A program made the position numbers and the translations under genes. The notes beneath the pieces were generated by a model. That model saw nothing but the letters and a program-made list of their open reading frames with translations. It made no database searches and had not been told where the DNA came from. From NCBI GenBank assembly GCA_900544875.1, contig UQWS01000001.1, forward strand, positions 186,001 through 250,000: a DNA stretch of 64,000 nt, in the 5' to 3' direction. This DNA comes from an uncultured Collinsella sp. (GTDB taxonomy: Bacteria; Actinomycetota; Coriobacteriia; Coriobacteriales; Coriobacteriaceae). Positions 56,877 to 64,000 of this stretch are shown here, one piece after another. Within the stretch, counting starts at the first letter, position 1; each line of letters begins with the position of its first letter.

Positions 56877-56898
56877 CCAGCACCTGACGGGGTGCTGG
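56877..56898. other. Hairpin between rplF and rplR
   Basis: CCAGCACC (56877-56884) and GGTGCTGG (56891-56898) pair perfectly around six bases. No T run follows on the minus strand, so it may be a processing or stability element rather than a terminator. Confidence 0.6.
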
Positions 56899-56923
56899 TC
56901 TTATGCGAGTGAGTCGGTTACGA

Positions 56924-57460
56924 CTACTTGGCGGCCTTACCCAGCTTGCGGCGGATGTGCTCGCCAACGTAGTGGATACCCTTGCCCTTGTAAGGCTCGG
57001 GAGGACGATGGCCGCGGATCTCAGCGGCGATCTGACCGACCTGCTGCTTGTTGATACCCTTGACGTTCACGTGGGTGTTGTCGGGAACCTCGAAGGTGAT
57101 GCCCTCGGGAGCCTCGACGATCACGGGGTGCGAGAAGCCCAAGGAGAACTCGAGGTTCTTGCCCTTCTGCTGCACGCGGTAACCGACGCCGGCGAGCTCG
57201 AGCTTCTTCTCGAAGCCCTCGGAAACGCCGACAACCATGTTGTGGATGAGGGCGCGGGTGAGGCCGTGGCGGGCACGGGTCTCACGCTCGTCGTCGGGAC
57301 GGGAAACGGTGAGGACGTTGTCCTCGACGTTGATAGCGAGCTTCTCAAAGACATCGAGCTCGAGCTGGCCCTTGGGGCCCTTGACGACAACGTTGTTGCC
57401 GTTGACTGCCACTTCGACTCCGGCGGGAATCTGGACAGGCTTATTACCGATACGAGACAC
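56924..57460 (-). CDS. rplF: Ribosomal protein uL6
   Basis: 178 residues: [40 protein letters not shown], and the C-terminal signature [20 protein letters not shown]. It lies near the factor-binding site of 50S. The start is GTG at 57460, preceded by AAAGGAGA. Confidence 0.97.
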   Translation of the reverse strand: MSRIGNKPVQIPAGVEVAVNGNNVVVKGPKGQLELDVFEKLAINVEDNVLTVSRPDDERETRARHGLTRALIHNMVVGVSEGFEKKLELAGVGYRVQQKGKNLEFSLGFSHPVIVEAPEGITFEVPDNTHVNVKGINKQQVGQIAAEIRGHRPPEPYKGKGIHYVGEHIRRKLGKAAK

Positions 57461-57493
57461 GGTGATCTCCTTTCCTTCTACCTACCGAGCGAA

Positions 57494-57892
57494 TTACCAG
57501 ACGTAAGCGATGATCTCGCCGCCGACGTTGTGCTTGCGAGCATCGCGGTCGGTCATGACGCCATGGCTGGTGGAAATAATGGCGGTACCAAGGCCGCCGC
57601 GGACGCGGGGCATGTCGGCAACGCCGGTGTACTTACGCAGGCCCGGCTTGGAAATGCGGCGGATGCCGTTGATGACCTTAGCCTTCTTGGGACCATACTT
57701 AAGCGTGATGTGCAGAGTCTTCTGGGGAACGGTGTCCTCGACATCGTAGCCCTCGATGTAGCCCTCCTCGTGCAGAACACGAGCGATCTCGACGAGCTTC
57801 TTGCTGCTCGGCATGGAGACCGTGGCCTTGTTCACAGAGTTAGCGTTACGGATGCGCGTAAGCATATCTGCGATCGGGTCTGTAAGGTTCAT
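57494..57892 (-). CDS. rpsH: Ribosomal protein uS8
   Basis: 132 residues: [20 protein letters not shown] at the start and [20 protein letters not shown] then [20 protein letters not shown] at the end. It binds the central domain of 16S rRNA; in E. coli it also represses the spc operon at a site near rplE, but I see no such site proven here. Confidence 0.97.
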   Translation of the reverse strand: MNLTDPIADMLTRIRNANSVNKATVSMPSSKKLVEIARVLHEEGYIEGYDVEDTVPQKTLHITLKYGPKKAKVINGIRRISKPGLRKYTGVADMPRVRGGLGTAIISTSHGVMTDRDARKHNVGGEIIAYVW

Positions 57893-58011
57893 ACAGATTC
57901 TCCTTCGTTCTTGATGAACACGTGCTCTTGGTTCTTCGCCGCCCTTAACGGCAAAGCCTTTTTAGCGCGTTTTCCCTGTTCCAAACGGATGCTTGAAACG
58001 CTGGTAGTGAC

Positions 58012-58197
58012 TTACCAGCTGGCCTTCTTAACGCCGGGAAGCTCGCCCTTGAGTGCAAGCTCGCGGAAGCAGACACGGCACAGGCCGAACTTGCGGTACA
58101 CAGAGTGCGGACGGCCGCAGCGCTGGCAGCGCGTGTACTCACGAGTAGAGAACTTCTGCTTGCGATTGCACTTGACGATCATCGATGTCTTAGCCAC
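58012..58197 (-). CDS. rpsZ: Ribosomal protein uS14, zinc-binding type Z
   Basis: 61 residues with two CxxC pairs ([10 protein letters not shown] and [10 protein letters not shown]), the short zinc form typical of Gram-positive bacteria. The start is GTG at 58197 after AGGAGG. Just over its stop codon the sequence GCTGGTA-agtcac-TACCAGC forms a hairpin. Confidence 0.96.
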   Translation of the reverse strand: MAKTSMIVKCNRKQKFSTREYTRCQRCGRPHSVYRKFGLCRVCFRELALKGELPGVKKASW

Positions 58198-58233
58198 TTA
58201 TATCCTCCTCACATAGAGTATTGTTCGCCCCAA

Positions 58234-58260
58234 ACGCCGCCCCCTTGTGGGAACGGCGCT
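58234..58260. other. GC-rich hairpin between rplE and rpsZ
   Basis: CGCCGTTCCC-ACAA-GGGGGCGGCG on the minus strand (one mismatch), followed by TTTGG, in the 79-bp gap. It may slow transcription or protect the mRNA end; a full terminator is unlikely inside an operon. Confidence 0.5.
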
Positions 58261-58276
58261 TATAGGGCAGGTGAAC

Positions 58277-58834
58277 CTATTTCTTGAACGGGAAACCGAA
58301 GGCGTCCAGAAGGGCCTTGGCCTCCTCATCGGTGTTGGCGGTGGTCACGAAAGTGATGTCCATACCACGCTGGTGATCGACGGAATCGAAGTCGATCTCG
58401 GGGAAGATGAGCTGCTCGGTGACGCCCATGGAGAAGTTACCACGGCCGTCGAAGCTCTTGGCGGAGATGCCGCGGAAGTCGCGGATACGGGGGATCGCGA
58501 CGGAGGTCAGACGATCGAAGAACTCCCACATACGGTCGCCACGCAGGGTAACCTTGCAGCCGATCGGCATACCAGCGCGCAGGCGGAAGGTAGCGATAGA
58601 CTTGCGGGCACGGGTGATCATCGGCTGCTGGCCGGTGATGGCGCGCAGGTCGCGCACGGCACCGTCGATGGCCTTAGAATCGGTAGCGGCCTCGCCGACA
58701 CCCATGTTCACGACGATCTTCTCAAACTTGGGGATCATCATGACGTTCTCGTACTGGAACTTGTCCTGAAGCTGCTGCTTGACCTCGTTGTTGTACTTGG
58801 TCTTCAGACGCGGCACATACTTCTCTTCTGCCAT
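58277..58834 (-). CDS. rplE: Ribosomal protein uL5
   Basis: 185 residues: [60 protein letters not shown], and the end [20 protein letters not shown]. It binds 5S rRNA and P-site tRNA. The ATG at 58834 has AAGGAG upstream. Unusually it is the first gene of the block: rplX and rplN, normally just upstream, are missing from the window and a permease gene stands there instead. Confidence 0.97.
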   Translation of the reverse strand: MAEEKYVPRLKTKYNNEVKQQLQDKFQYENVMMIPKFEKIVVNMGVGEAATDSKAIDGAVRDLRAITGQQPMITRARKSIATFRLRAGMPIGCKVTLRGDRMWEFFDRLTSVAIPRIRDFRGISAKSFDGRGNFSMGVTEQLIFPEIDFDSVDHQRGMDITFVTTANTDEEAKALLDAFGFPFKK

Positions 58835-59141
58835 TGTTCACTCCTTCTTGGGGTTTTAAGCACGGGGCGTGGCCACGGTGGGTTGTCCTCGTGCCTCCTG
58901 GCTGCATCCGCACCGCTCATGGCATTTTGCGGTTTGGACTCGACGCAGCAGGAGCCGACAAAACAATCGGTACTATACGCGCATTGGGTGCGTATTTCCA
59001 GAAAAACCTCGTCTGCCTGCACAACTCCACAACTCCCCCGCACAAATTGGTCTCAACAAGCAGTTGCGGTGAAATAGGGACTGTTTGGCGGCCTAACAGG
59101 CTTCAACAATCCGTATTTCACCGCAACTCATATATGGGGCG
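58835..59141. other. 307-bp region upstream of rplE, at the break in the ribosomal operon
   Basis: No gene is supported. On the minus strand a -10-like TATAGT lies near 58975, with CTGGAA about 18 bp upstream as a poor -35; this could be the promoter for the whole rplE-to-secY block. The leader of about 130 bases has no obvious terminator. Repeat family 2, copy B (59062-59128), fills the far end. Open frames at 58804-59043 and 58834-59325 look accidental. Confidence 0.55.
59062..59128. repeat. Hairpin repeat family 2, copy B
   Basis: AGTTGCGGTGAAATA (59062-59076) is inverted perfectly at 59114-59128, with a further GGACTGTT/AACAATCC inner pairing (one mismatch). It lies 13 bp after the permease stop codon and is followed by CATATATGGGG, shared with copy C. 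Confidence 0.9.
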
Positions 59142-60455
59142 TTATTTTTGGCGAGGCAGGACCAGGTTGAGGACGACGGCGACAAGCGCGGCGACGGCAA
59201 TTGAGGATCCGCCAAAGACGGTGCCGACCCATGCGGGGAATCCAGCGCCGGCAAGCGCGCCGGCCGTGCGCTCAATGCCCGTGCCAAAGGCGATAGAGAG
59301 ACCCATGAGCGTGGTATCGCGCTGAGACAGGCCGTGGCGGGCAAACATGACCACACCGTTCATGCCGATGGTTGCGAACACGCCGATCGTGGCGCCGCCG
59401 ATTACCGGCTGCGGAATGGACGTGAGCACTGCCGCGCACTTGGGCAGCAGGCCCGCGATGAGCAAGATGGCGGCGGCAAGCGTAAAGACCATGCGGTTGA
59501 CGACCTTGTTCTCGGCGATAATGCCCACATTCTGGCCAAAGGTTGCCGTGGGGACGCCGCCCAAAAAGCCCGAGAGCATACCGACGAGGCCATTGGCAAT
59601 CAATCCGCCCGAGATCTGACTATCGGTCGCGGGGGTATCGAGCGCAGCAGAGGACACGGCGGCAAACTCGCCCATGACCTGCACGGCGTTGACAATGGCG
59701 ACAACGCCCACGACGGCGCACGCGGCCGGGTCGAACACCAGGCGATGGGTGCCCAGGGCAGGCGGAGCAAACCAGCTGGCGGTTGCGATTGCCGAGAAAT
59801 CGACCATGCCCAACACCGCAGCCAAAACAAAGCCCGCGCAGATACCGGCCAGAATGCTGCCCAGCCTAAGCGCGCCCTTGCCGTAGTTACCGGCCATAAA
59901 GGTGACGACAAACGTCACGAGCGCGACGGCCCAGTTGGTGACACTGCCAAAATCGGCCGCGCCCTCCCCGCCCGCCATGGAGGCAACTGCCACCGGGCAT
60001 AGCGACAGGCCAATGACAAAGATGACGGTGCCAAGCACCGGGGCCGGGAACAGAAAGCTCACGCGCCTAAACAGCAGGCCGAAGAGCACGACGAGTACGC
60101 CGCCGATTACCTGGGCGCCCAGCACGGCCTCAAAGCCGAGCTCAAGACCGACCGCCTTGAGCGCCGGCACGAAGGTGAAGCTCGCGCCCATCACGATGGG
60201 CAGGCCCGAACCGACGACACCTTTTATGGGGAACTGTTGAAGGAAAATGTCGAGCGCTGAGAGGACGAGCGACGCCTGGATGACAGCGGCCTCCTCTTGA
60301 GGGGTAAAGCCGCAGACCGACGCAATGATGATGGCGGGCGTGACGATACCCGCGAATGCCGCCAGCACATGCTGCAGGGCATGGGGCAATACCTGCACAA
60401 ACGAAACTTTTCCCGTACGCTCGAACAGGGTGTCCCCTGCTGCCGACTCCGCCAT
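59142..60455 (-). CDS. Nucleobase:cation symporter-2 (uracil/xanthine permease family), 437 aa
   Basis: A 12- to 14-helix membrane protein. It starts MAESAAGDTLFERTGKVSFV, has QVLPHALQHVLAAFAGIVTP, and shows the NCS2 signature region around GVPTATFGQNVGIIAENKVV near residue 300. It imports a nucleobase such as xanthine, urate or uracil. Because the neighbours xdhC, yqeB and yqeC serve molybdenum hydroxylases, a purine is the likely substrate; this is inference. The ATG at 60455 follows GGGAGG and is chosen over a longer frame that spans the promoter. It is bracketed by two copies of repeat family 2. Confidence 0.92.
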   Translation of the reverse strand: MAESAAGDTLFERTGKVSFVQVLPHALQHVLAAFAGIVTPAIIIASVCGFTPQEEAAVIQASLVLSALDIFLQQFPIKGVVGSGLPIVMGASFTFVPALKAVGLELGFEAVLGAQVIGGVLVVLFGLLFRRVSFLFPAPVLGTVIFVIGLSLCPVAVASMAGGEGAADFGSVTNWAVALVTFVVTFMAGNYGKGALRLGSILAGICAGFVLAAVLGMVDFSAIATASWFAPPALGTHRLVFDPAACAVVGVVAIVNAVQVMGEFAAVSSAALDTPATDSQISGGLIANGLVGMLSGFLGGVPTATFGQNVGIIAENKVVNRMVFTLAAAILLIAGLLPKCAAVLTSIPQPVIGGATIGVFATIGMNGVVMFARHGLSQRDTTLMGLSIAFGTGIERTAGALAGAGFPAWVGTVFGGSSIAVAALVAVVLNLVLPRQK

Positions 60456-60506
60456 TTGCGCCTCCCATACTCTAGGCAGCGGCCCCATGCCGCTCAACGA
60501 GCGGAC

Positions 60507-60512
60507 ATTATA
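60507..60512 (-). promoter_or_regulatory. Perfect -10 element (TATAAT) upstream of the permease
   Basis: TATAAT on the minus strand, 51 bp before the ATG. The -35 region (AATGCT at 17 bp) is poor, so an activator may be needed. It indicates that the permease can be transcribed apart from yqeB-xdhC. Confidence 0.5.
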
Positions 60513-60572
60513 GGGCATATGGCACAGGTAGCATTTTGACCCGCGATCCTGCATCCCCCGGGGTCAAACAGC

Positions 60573-60638
60573 AGTTGCGGTGAAATAGTTCCTGGCTGAC
60601 CCCCGGCAGGCTTATCTAGGAACTATTTCACCGCAACT
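60573..60638. repeat. Hairpin repeat family 2, copy C
   Basis: The arms are perfect over 21 bp (60573-60593 with 60618-60638) and begin AGTTGCGGTGAAATA as in the other copies. The loop contains GGCAGGCTTAT. It lies 17 bp after the xdhC stop codon and is followed by CATATATGGGG, as in copy B. Confidence 0.92.
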
Positions 60639-60655
60639 CATATATGGGGATGCGA

Positions 60656-61699
60656 TTAGCGCTTGCGGGGAACGAGTTTGGTACGGCGCAGGTGAATCAT
60701 CTCGGCGGCGATGGAGATGGCGATCTCCTCAGGATCCTCGGCCTGAATGGCAACGCCGATCGGAAGGTGCAACTCGCCGATTTGCTCCTGCGTAAAGCCC
60801 TCCTGCTCCAGGCGGGCGCGCACAAAGGCCGTCTTGCGGCGCGAGCCCAAGCAGCCCAGATAGGCGGGTTTGGCGCGCATGGCCTGAATCACCACGTCGA
60901 TATCGGACTTGTGACCCGCCGTGGCGACGACCACCAGGTCGCGCGGGCCGATGGGGCACTGCTTGCTCAGGTTCTTGTAGTCGACCAGACGACGGTCGTA
61001 GACACCGGGCACCCATTCGGGGGTCAGCGTGCCGGGGCGGTCGTCGCAAGCCACGACGGCAAAGCCCGCCGCCGTGAGCACCCGCGCCGTCGCAGCACCC
61101 ACGTGGCCGCAGCCAAAGATGTAGGTCAGGCCCTCGGGGCAGAGCGTCTCGATGTGCGCCGCGGGAATCTCGGAGGCCGCGTTGGTGTAGGTGACCTTAC
61201 TCCCCTCCTCCACCAGCGAAAGCTCGGGGCAGCCCATTATGGTGCGGCGCGACTCCTCGCCATGGTATTCGGCAACGTCGCCTTCATGCGCACTTGCGAT
61301 AAACGGTTCAAAGTCGATGACGAAGTCGCCGATGCGTCGATACGCCAAGACGTCGGCAATCGACCGGAACAACGGCGCCTGCGATACATCCAGGTGCAGA
61401 TAGCACAGGCAGATGGCTCCGCCGCAGATCATGCCGGTATCGGAGTTCTCGCCGCCCATGGTGTAGCGGACCAGACGCGATTGCCCTGCGGCCAGCAGCT
61501 CGCGCGCCTCGTCCAGCGCAAAGAGCTCGATCTTGCCGCCGCCGATGGTGCCCGCTTGGCTGCCATCGGCAAAGACGGCCATCCAGGCGCCCACGCCGCG
61601 TGGTGATGACCCCGCCGTACCGGCCACGACCACGAGCTCGCACGTCTCGCCAGCACGCAGAGCGGCAAGCGCCGCATTCACAACATCGAGCTTTTCCAT
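60656..61699 (-). CDS. XdhC-family molybdenum hydroxylase maturation protein, 347 aa
   Basis: The N-terminal XdhC/CoxI domain has GTAGSSPRGVGAWMAVFADG, GTIGGGKIE and GMICGGAICLCYLHL; the C-terminal Rossmann domain has TYIFGCGHVGAATARVLTAA then GFAVVACDDRPGTLTPEW. XdhC-type proteins hold the molybdenum cofactor and help sulfurate or insert it into xanthine dehydrogenase-like enzymes. The ATG at 61699 is 9 bp after yqeB, so they form an operon. No catalytic subunit is in the window. Confidence 0.92.
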   Translation of the reverse strand: MEKLDVVNAALAALRAGETCELVVVAGTAGSSPRGVGAWMAVFADGSQAGTIGGGKIELFALDEARELLAAGQSRLVRYTMGGENSDTGMICGGAICLCYLHLDVSQAPLFRSIADVLAYRRIGDFVIDFEPFIASAHEGDVAEYHGEESRRTIMGCPELSLVEEGSKVTYTNAASEIPAAHIETLCPEGLTYIFGCGHVGAATARVLTAAGFAVVACDDRPGTLTPEWVPGVYDRRLVDYKNLSKQCPIGPRDLVVVATAGHKSDIDVVIQAMRAKPAYLGCLGSRRKTAFVRARLEQEGFTQEQIGELHLPIGVAIQAEDPEEIAISIAAEMIHLRRTKLVPRKR

Positions 61700-61708
61700 T
61701 GCCGCCTT

Positions 61709-62503
61709 CTATCCTCTAAAGACATCGGTGAGCATAGCGAGTGCCTCGAGCACGCCGCCGCCGACCGATGTCGCCTTGTCCGAAATATAGTTGATGTAGC
61801 TGGCGTCGCCGCGCGGATCGACATCGGCGCATTTAAAGCCCTCAGTCACCCGCACGCCGTTCGCCAAAAGCCCGCGCAGACAGCCATCGATCTGCGTGCA
61901 CATGGGTGTATCTCCCGCGTAGCCAATCACGTCTCCGGCGCTCACGATGTCGCCGATTGCGCGGTCGGACCGAAACACGCCGGCGGCGGGGCTGTGGATA
62001 ACTCGTTCCTTGCCATAGCCGGCGATGACGCCCGGCACGCCCGTGTTGGGTTGGGGCGAACCCTGGGTAATGACACGGCCCAGGAAATGCCCGCGCATGG
62101 TTTCGACCACGGCGTCGCAGTCAACCGGCGCGGTAAAGCCCGGCCCCACGGCGATGACGGCAGGCGCCATGTCGCGCGTGGTACCCAGGTTGCGCTTAGC
62201 CAGAATCGCGTCGACCACGGCAGCGGGTTTCAGCTCGCCGAGCATCTTGACCTGGGGGTCCACCACAACGGCGACGTCTCCAGCCTCGGTAATTGCAAGC
62301 GCCTCTGCCGGCGTCTGTGCCAAGCGAGCGCGAATGCCCTCGACCTCGACCTCGCCCAAGCGAATAGCCTCGCAAAAACTGATTGTGCGGCGGATGCACG
62401 TGGGAACCGCGATATCGGCCATAACGACCGACACGCCGGCGCGCACCAAACGGGCAGCGACACCCGTGGCGATATCGCCGGCGCCGCGAACATAAACGAG
62501 CAT
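61709..62503 (-). CDS. yqeB: YqeB-type selenium-dependent molybdenum hydroxylase system protein, 264 aa
   Basis: The sequence VYVRGAGDIATGVAARLVRA, VVMADIAVPTCIRRTISFCE, AIRLGEVEVEGIRA and VIAVGPGFTAPVDCDAVVET fits the EF2563/YqeB family. Members are found with genes for molybdenum hydroxylases that carry labile selenium. Its exact step is not established. The ATG at 62503 is in the divergent gap with yqeC; xdhC follows after 9 bp. Confidence 0.9.
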   Translation of the reverse strand: MLVYVRGAGDIATGVAARLVRAGVSVVMADIAVPTCIRRTISFCEAIRLGEVEVEGIRARLAQTPAEALAITEAGDVAVVVDPQVKMLGELKPAAVVDAILAKRNLGTTRDMAPAVIAVGPGFTAPVDCDAVVETMRGHFLGRVITQGSPQPNTGVPGVIAGYGKERVIHSPAAGVFRSDRAIGDIVSAGDVIGYAGDTPMCTQIDGCLRGLLANGVRVTEGFKCADVDPRGDASYINYISDKATSVGGGVLEALAMLTDVFRG

Positions 62504-62543
62504 TCCCGGGGCACCTCCCTGTGCTACGGTTTGAGCAGAGCAA

Positions 62544-62590
62544 AAGCGGTTCGACCGCTACTCTGATGATTATTTATTATCACAGTATTA
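62544..62590. promoter_or_regulatory. Divergent yqeB/yqeC promoter region with two dyads
   Basis: AGCGGT-TCG-ACCGCT (62544-62558) and the near-palindrome TGATTATTTATTATCA (62566-62581) lie in the 102-bp gap, next to a -10-like TATTAT (62585-62590) for yqeC. The AT-rich dyad could be an operator shared by both genes. The regulator is unknown. Confidence 0.4.
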
Positions 62591-62605
62591 TACGGCGGTG
62601 AACAG

Positions 62606-63340
62606 ATGGAAACGGTTAGCGGCAATCTTGCCTCGGCGCTCAGGATCGAGCCGGGCATTACCGCGATTATCGGCAGCGGCGGCAAGTCGACGTTGCTGAA
62701 GACGCTGGGTCTCGAGCTCATGCGCGCTGGCGGCCGCGTGCTCCTCTGCACCACCACGCATATGCTTCCCGTCGCCGGCGTGCCATGGGACGGATCGAGC
62801 CGTCGTCTGGACGCCGCGCCTTGGAAGCCGGGCGCTGCACATGTCCCCGGTTGCACCTGCGAGGCGTGCATGGGCATGAGCCGCGGAAGCATCTGCCAGG
62901 CGGGTGTTTTGGACCCGGAGACAGGCAAGCTCTCCGCCCCCGCCGAGCCGCTCAACGAGCGGGCGCAGCGCTTTGACTATGTGCTGGCCGAGGCAGATGG
63001 CAGCAAGCGACTCCCGCTCAAGGCCCACGCCGCCTGGGAGCCGGTAATTCCCTCTGGTACGGCCAACATCGTCTGGATCGTCGGCGCCTCGGGGCTGGGC
63101 AAGCCCGTCGCCGAGGTTGTCCACCGCTCCGAGCTCTTCTGCGAGCGCTGCGGCTGCGAGCCCACCGACATCGCCACGCCCGAACGCGTCGCCCAGGTGC
63201 TCAATGCCGAGATGCAGGCGCTGAAGCTCGGCACCGCCCGCGTCATGCTCAACCAAGTCGACGCGCTCAGCGACCCGGCTATGGCCGACCGCTTCGAGGC
63301 TACCCTCGGCCGCCCCGTCATCGCCACCAGCCTCAAATAG
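62606..63340 (+). CDS. yqeC: YqeC-type protein of the selenium-dependent hydroxylase system, 244 aa
   Basis: A P-loop-like start, AIIGSGGKSTLLKTLGLELM, then VLLCTTTHMLP, ERAQRFDYVLAEADGSKRLP, LKAHAAWEPVIP and VWIVGASGLGKPVAEVVHRS, as in the YqeC selenium cofactor biosynthesis family. It has an extra Cys-rich insertion (GCTCEACMGMSRGSICQAG). The plus-strand orientation is opposite to yqeB. Its precise reaction is not known. The ATG at 62606 has a weak GGTGA upstream. Confidence 0.9.
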   Translation: METVSGNLASALRIEPGITAIIGSGGKSTLLKTLGLELMRAGGRVLLCTTTHMLPVAGVPWDGSSRRLDAAPWKPGAAHVPGCTCEACMGMSRGSICQAGVLDPETGKLSAPAEPLNERAQRFDYVLAEADGSKRLPLKAHAAWEPVIPSGTANIVWIVGASGLGKPVAEVVHRSELFCERCGCEPTDIATPERVAQVLNAEMQALKLGTARVMLNQVDALSDPAMADRFEATLGRPVIATSLK

Positions 63341-63366
63341 CTGGCGCTGCCCTGGCGCCCTTTCTG

Positions 63367-63957
63367 CTAGCGAGGCGCGTAGCAGCCGGCGATGTGCTCC
63401 GAGACGCGGCGCTGACCCTTGGCGGTGTCGACGTCCCACAGCTCGTACGCGCGCGCCTCGACCAACTGAACATCGGCGCGGCCGCGCAGCAGCGACGATC
63501 CGCCATCCTTGCCCTTAAGCCCCATAAGGTCGGGAAAGAGACTCGCAGGGAACAGCACCGGCGAGGCGGGTTCACCGTTTAGGGCAAGACGCACGGGCGC
63601 GACGCCGCCGTTGGCCTTAAAAGCACCGGCGATCGCCTCAAAGGAATCCGAACTCACGAGCGGCTGGTCGCCCGGTAAAAAGAGGCAGCCCTTCCAGCCG
63701 CGATCGGCTCCCCAGGTAAGACCGGCGCGCACGCTCTCGCTCCTGAGCGCGCCATCGTGCAGTGCGCACGCGCAGCGCAGCTCACGGCAAATCTCGGCAA
63801 CTTGGGGCCAACGCGTTGTAACAACAACGTCAAATCCTTTGGGCACCGACTCAATCGTCCGCTGAATCAGCGGCTTTCCGCAGATATCGGCAAGCATCTT
63901 GTTAGAGCCAAACCGCTTGCCCTCGCCCGAAGCCATAATGACGCATCCAAGTTTCAT
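63367..63957 (-). CDS. mocA: MocA-type molybdenum cofactor nucleotidyltransferase, 196 aa
   Basis: A nucleotidyltransferase of the MobA-like NTP_transf_3 fold: VIMASGEGKRFGSNKMLADI, CGKPLIQRTIES, LFLPGDQPLVS (Asp pair near residue 97) and VLFPASLFPDLMGLKGKDGG. In E. coli MocA makes molybdopterin cytosine dinucleotide for xanthine dehydrogenase; its YgfJ paralogue is also possible. It converges with yqeC, with 26 bp between the stops. Its start is close to the right edge. Confidence 0.88.
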   Translation of the reverse strand: MKLGCVIMASGEGKRFGSNKMLADICGKPLIQRTIESVPKGFDVVVTTRWPQVAEICRELRCACALHDGALRSESVRAGLTWGADRGWKGCLFLPGDQPLVSSDSFEAIAGAFKANGGVAPVRLALNGEPASPVLFPASLFPDLMGLKGKDGGSSLLRGRADVQLVEARAYELWDVDTAKGQRRVSEHIAGCYAPR

Positions 63958-64000
63958 GGTGATACCCCCATTACAGTCTGAAGTGGGCCACCGATAAATT

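Noticed and set aside
58804..59043. A small gene in place of rplX upstream of rplE
   Set aside because: The 79-codon frame has no similarity to uL24, overlaps the rplE start and lacks a ribosome binding site.

Overview
The window looks like chromosomal DNA of a high-GC, Gram-positive-type anaerobe of the Coriobacteriia, most probably Collinsella or a close relative. This is inferred from general protein character, not from a search. Supporting signs are the actinobacterial-style ribosomal protein operon, transketolase split into two genes, a selenium-dependent molybdenum hydroxylase accessory cluster, rubredoxin/flavoprotein genes, and a GC-rich coding background interrupted by AT-rich promoters. 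Nearly all housekeeping genes lie on the minus strand.

Layout. 1-10 kb: a truncated hypothetical gene, a hypothetical gene, glutamate synthase (gltBD) and an NRAMP Mn/Fe transporter (mntH). Three intergenic gaps here carry arrays of a 57-bp inverted-repeat element at an 80-bp pitch. 10-19 kb: rubredoxin, flavin reductase-like protein, a TPR protein with smpB, tRNA-Gln and tRNA-Glu, small hypothetical and ArsC/Spx-like genes, an orphan serine recombinase, RNase R, ftsX and an unusually long ftsE. 19-27.5 kb: a 126-bp cruciform-like repeat, split transketolase, a YitT-family membrane protein, prfB, secA and rpmE with a structured leader. 27.6-34.2 kb: an accessory block with a two-ATPase/three-permease-unit ABC system, a divergent DUF2975/YozG-type regulator pair and a truncated integrase. 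34.5-49 kb: ACT-domain protein, citrate synthase, two HAD phosphatases, adenine deaminase, tyrS, a U32 peptidase, a class A penicillin-binding protein, argR, a glycosyltransferase and truA. 49-58.8 kb: a long ribosomal block from rplE to rplQ in transcription order, with secY, adk, map, infA and rpoA. 59-64 kb: a nucleobase permease, xdhC, yqeB, yqeC and mocA, which together look like the purine/selenium-molybdenum hydroxylase maturation set.

How the parts fit. gltBD and citrate synthase supply glutamate and its carbon precursor. secA, secY, ftsEX, rnr, smpB, prfB and the ribosomal block are the usual growth machinery, with secA-prfB-ftsE-ftsX-rnr-smpB kept in order but spread out by inserted genes. 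Adenine deaminase and the permease/xdhC/yqeBC/mocA set point to purine salvage or catabolism through a labile-selenium molybdenum hydroxylase whose catalytic subunits would lie outside the window.

The most unusual material is non-coding. There are three dispersed inverted-repeat families: the 57-bp/80-bp-pitch arrays, a hairpin placed 12-17 bp after three different stop codons, and a two-copy short hairpin. There are also several single nested hairpins. The ribosomal operon is interrupted just upstream of rplE, next to one of these repeats. All functional claims for the repeats are inference.
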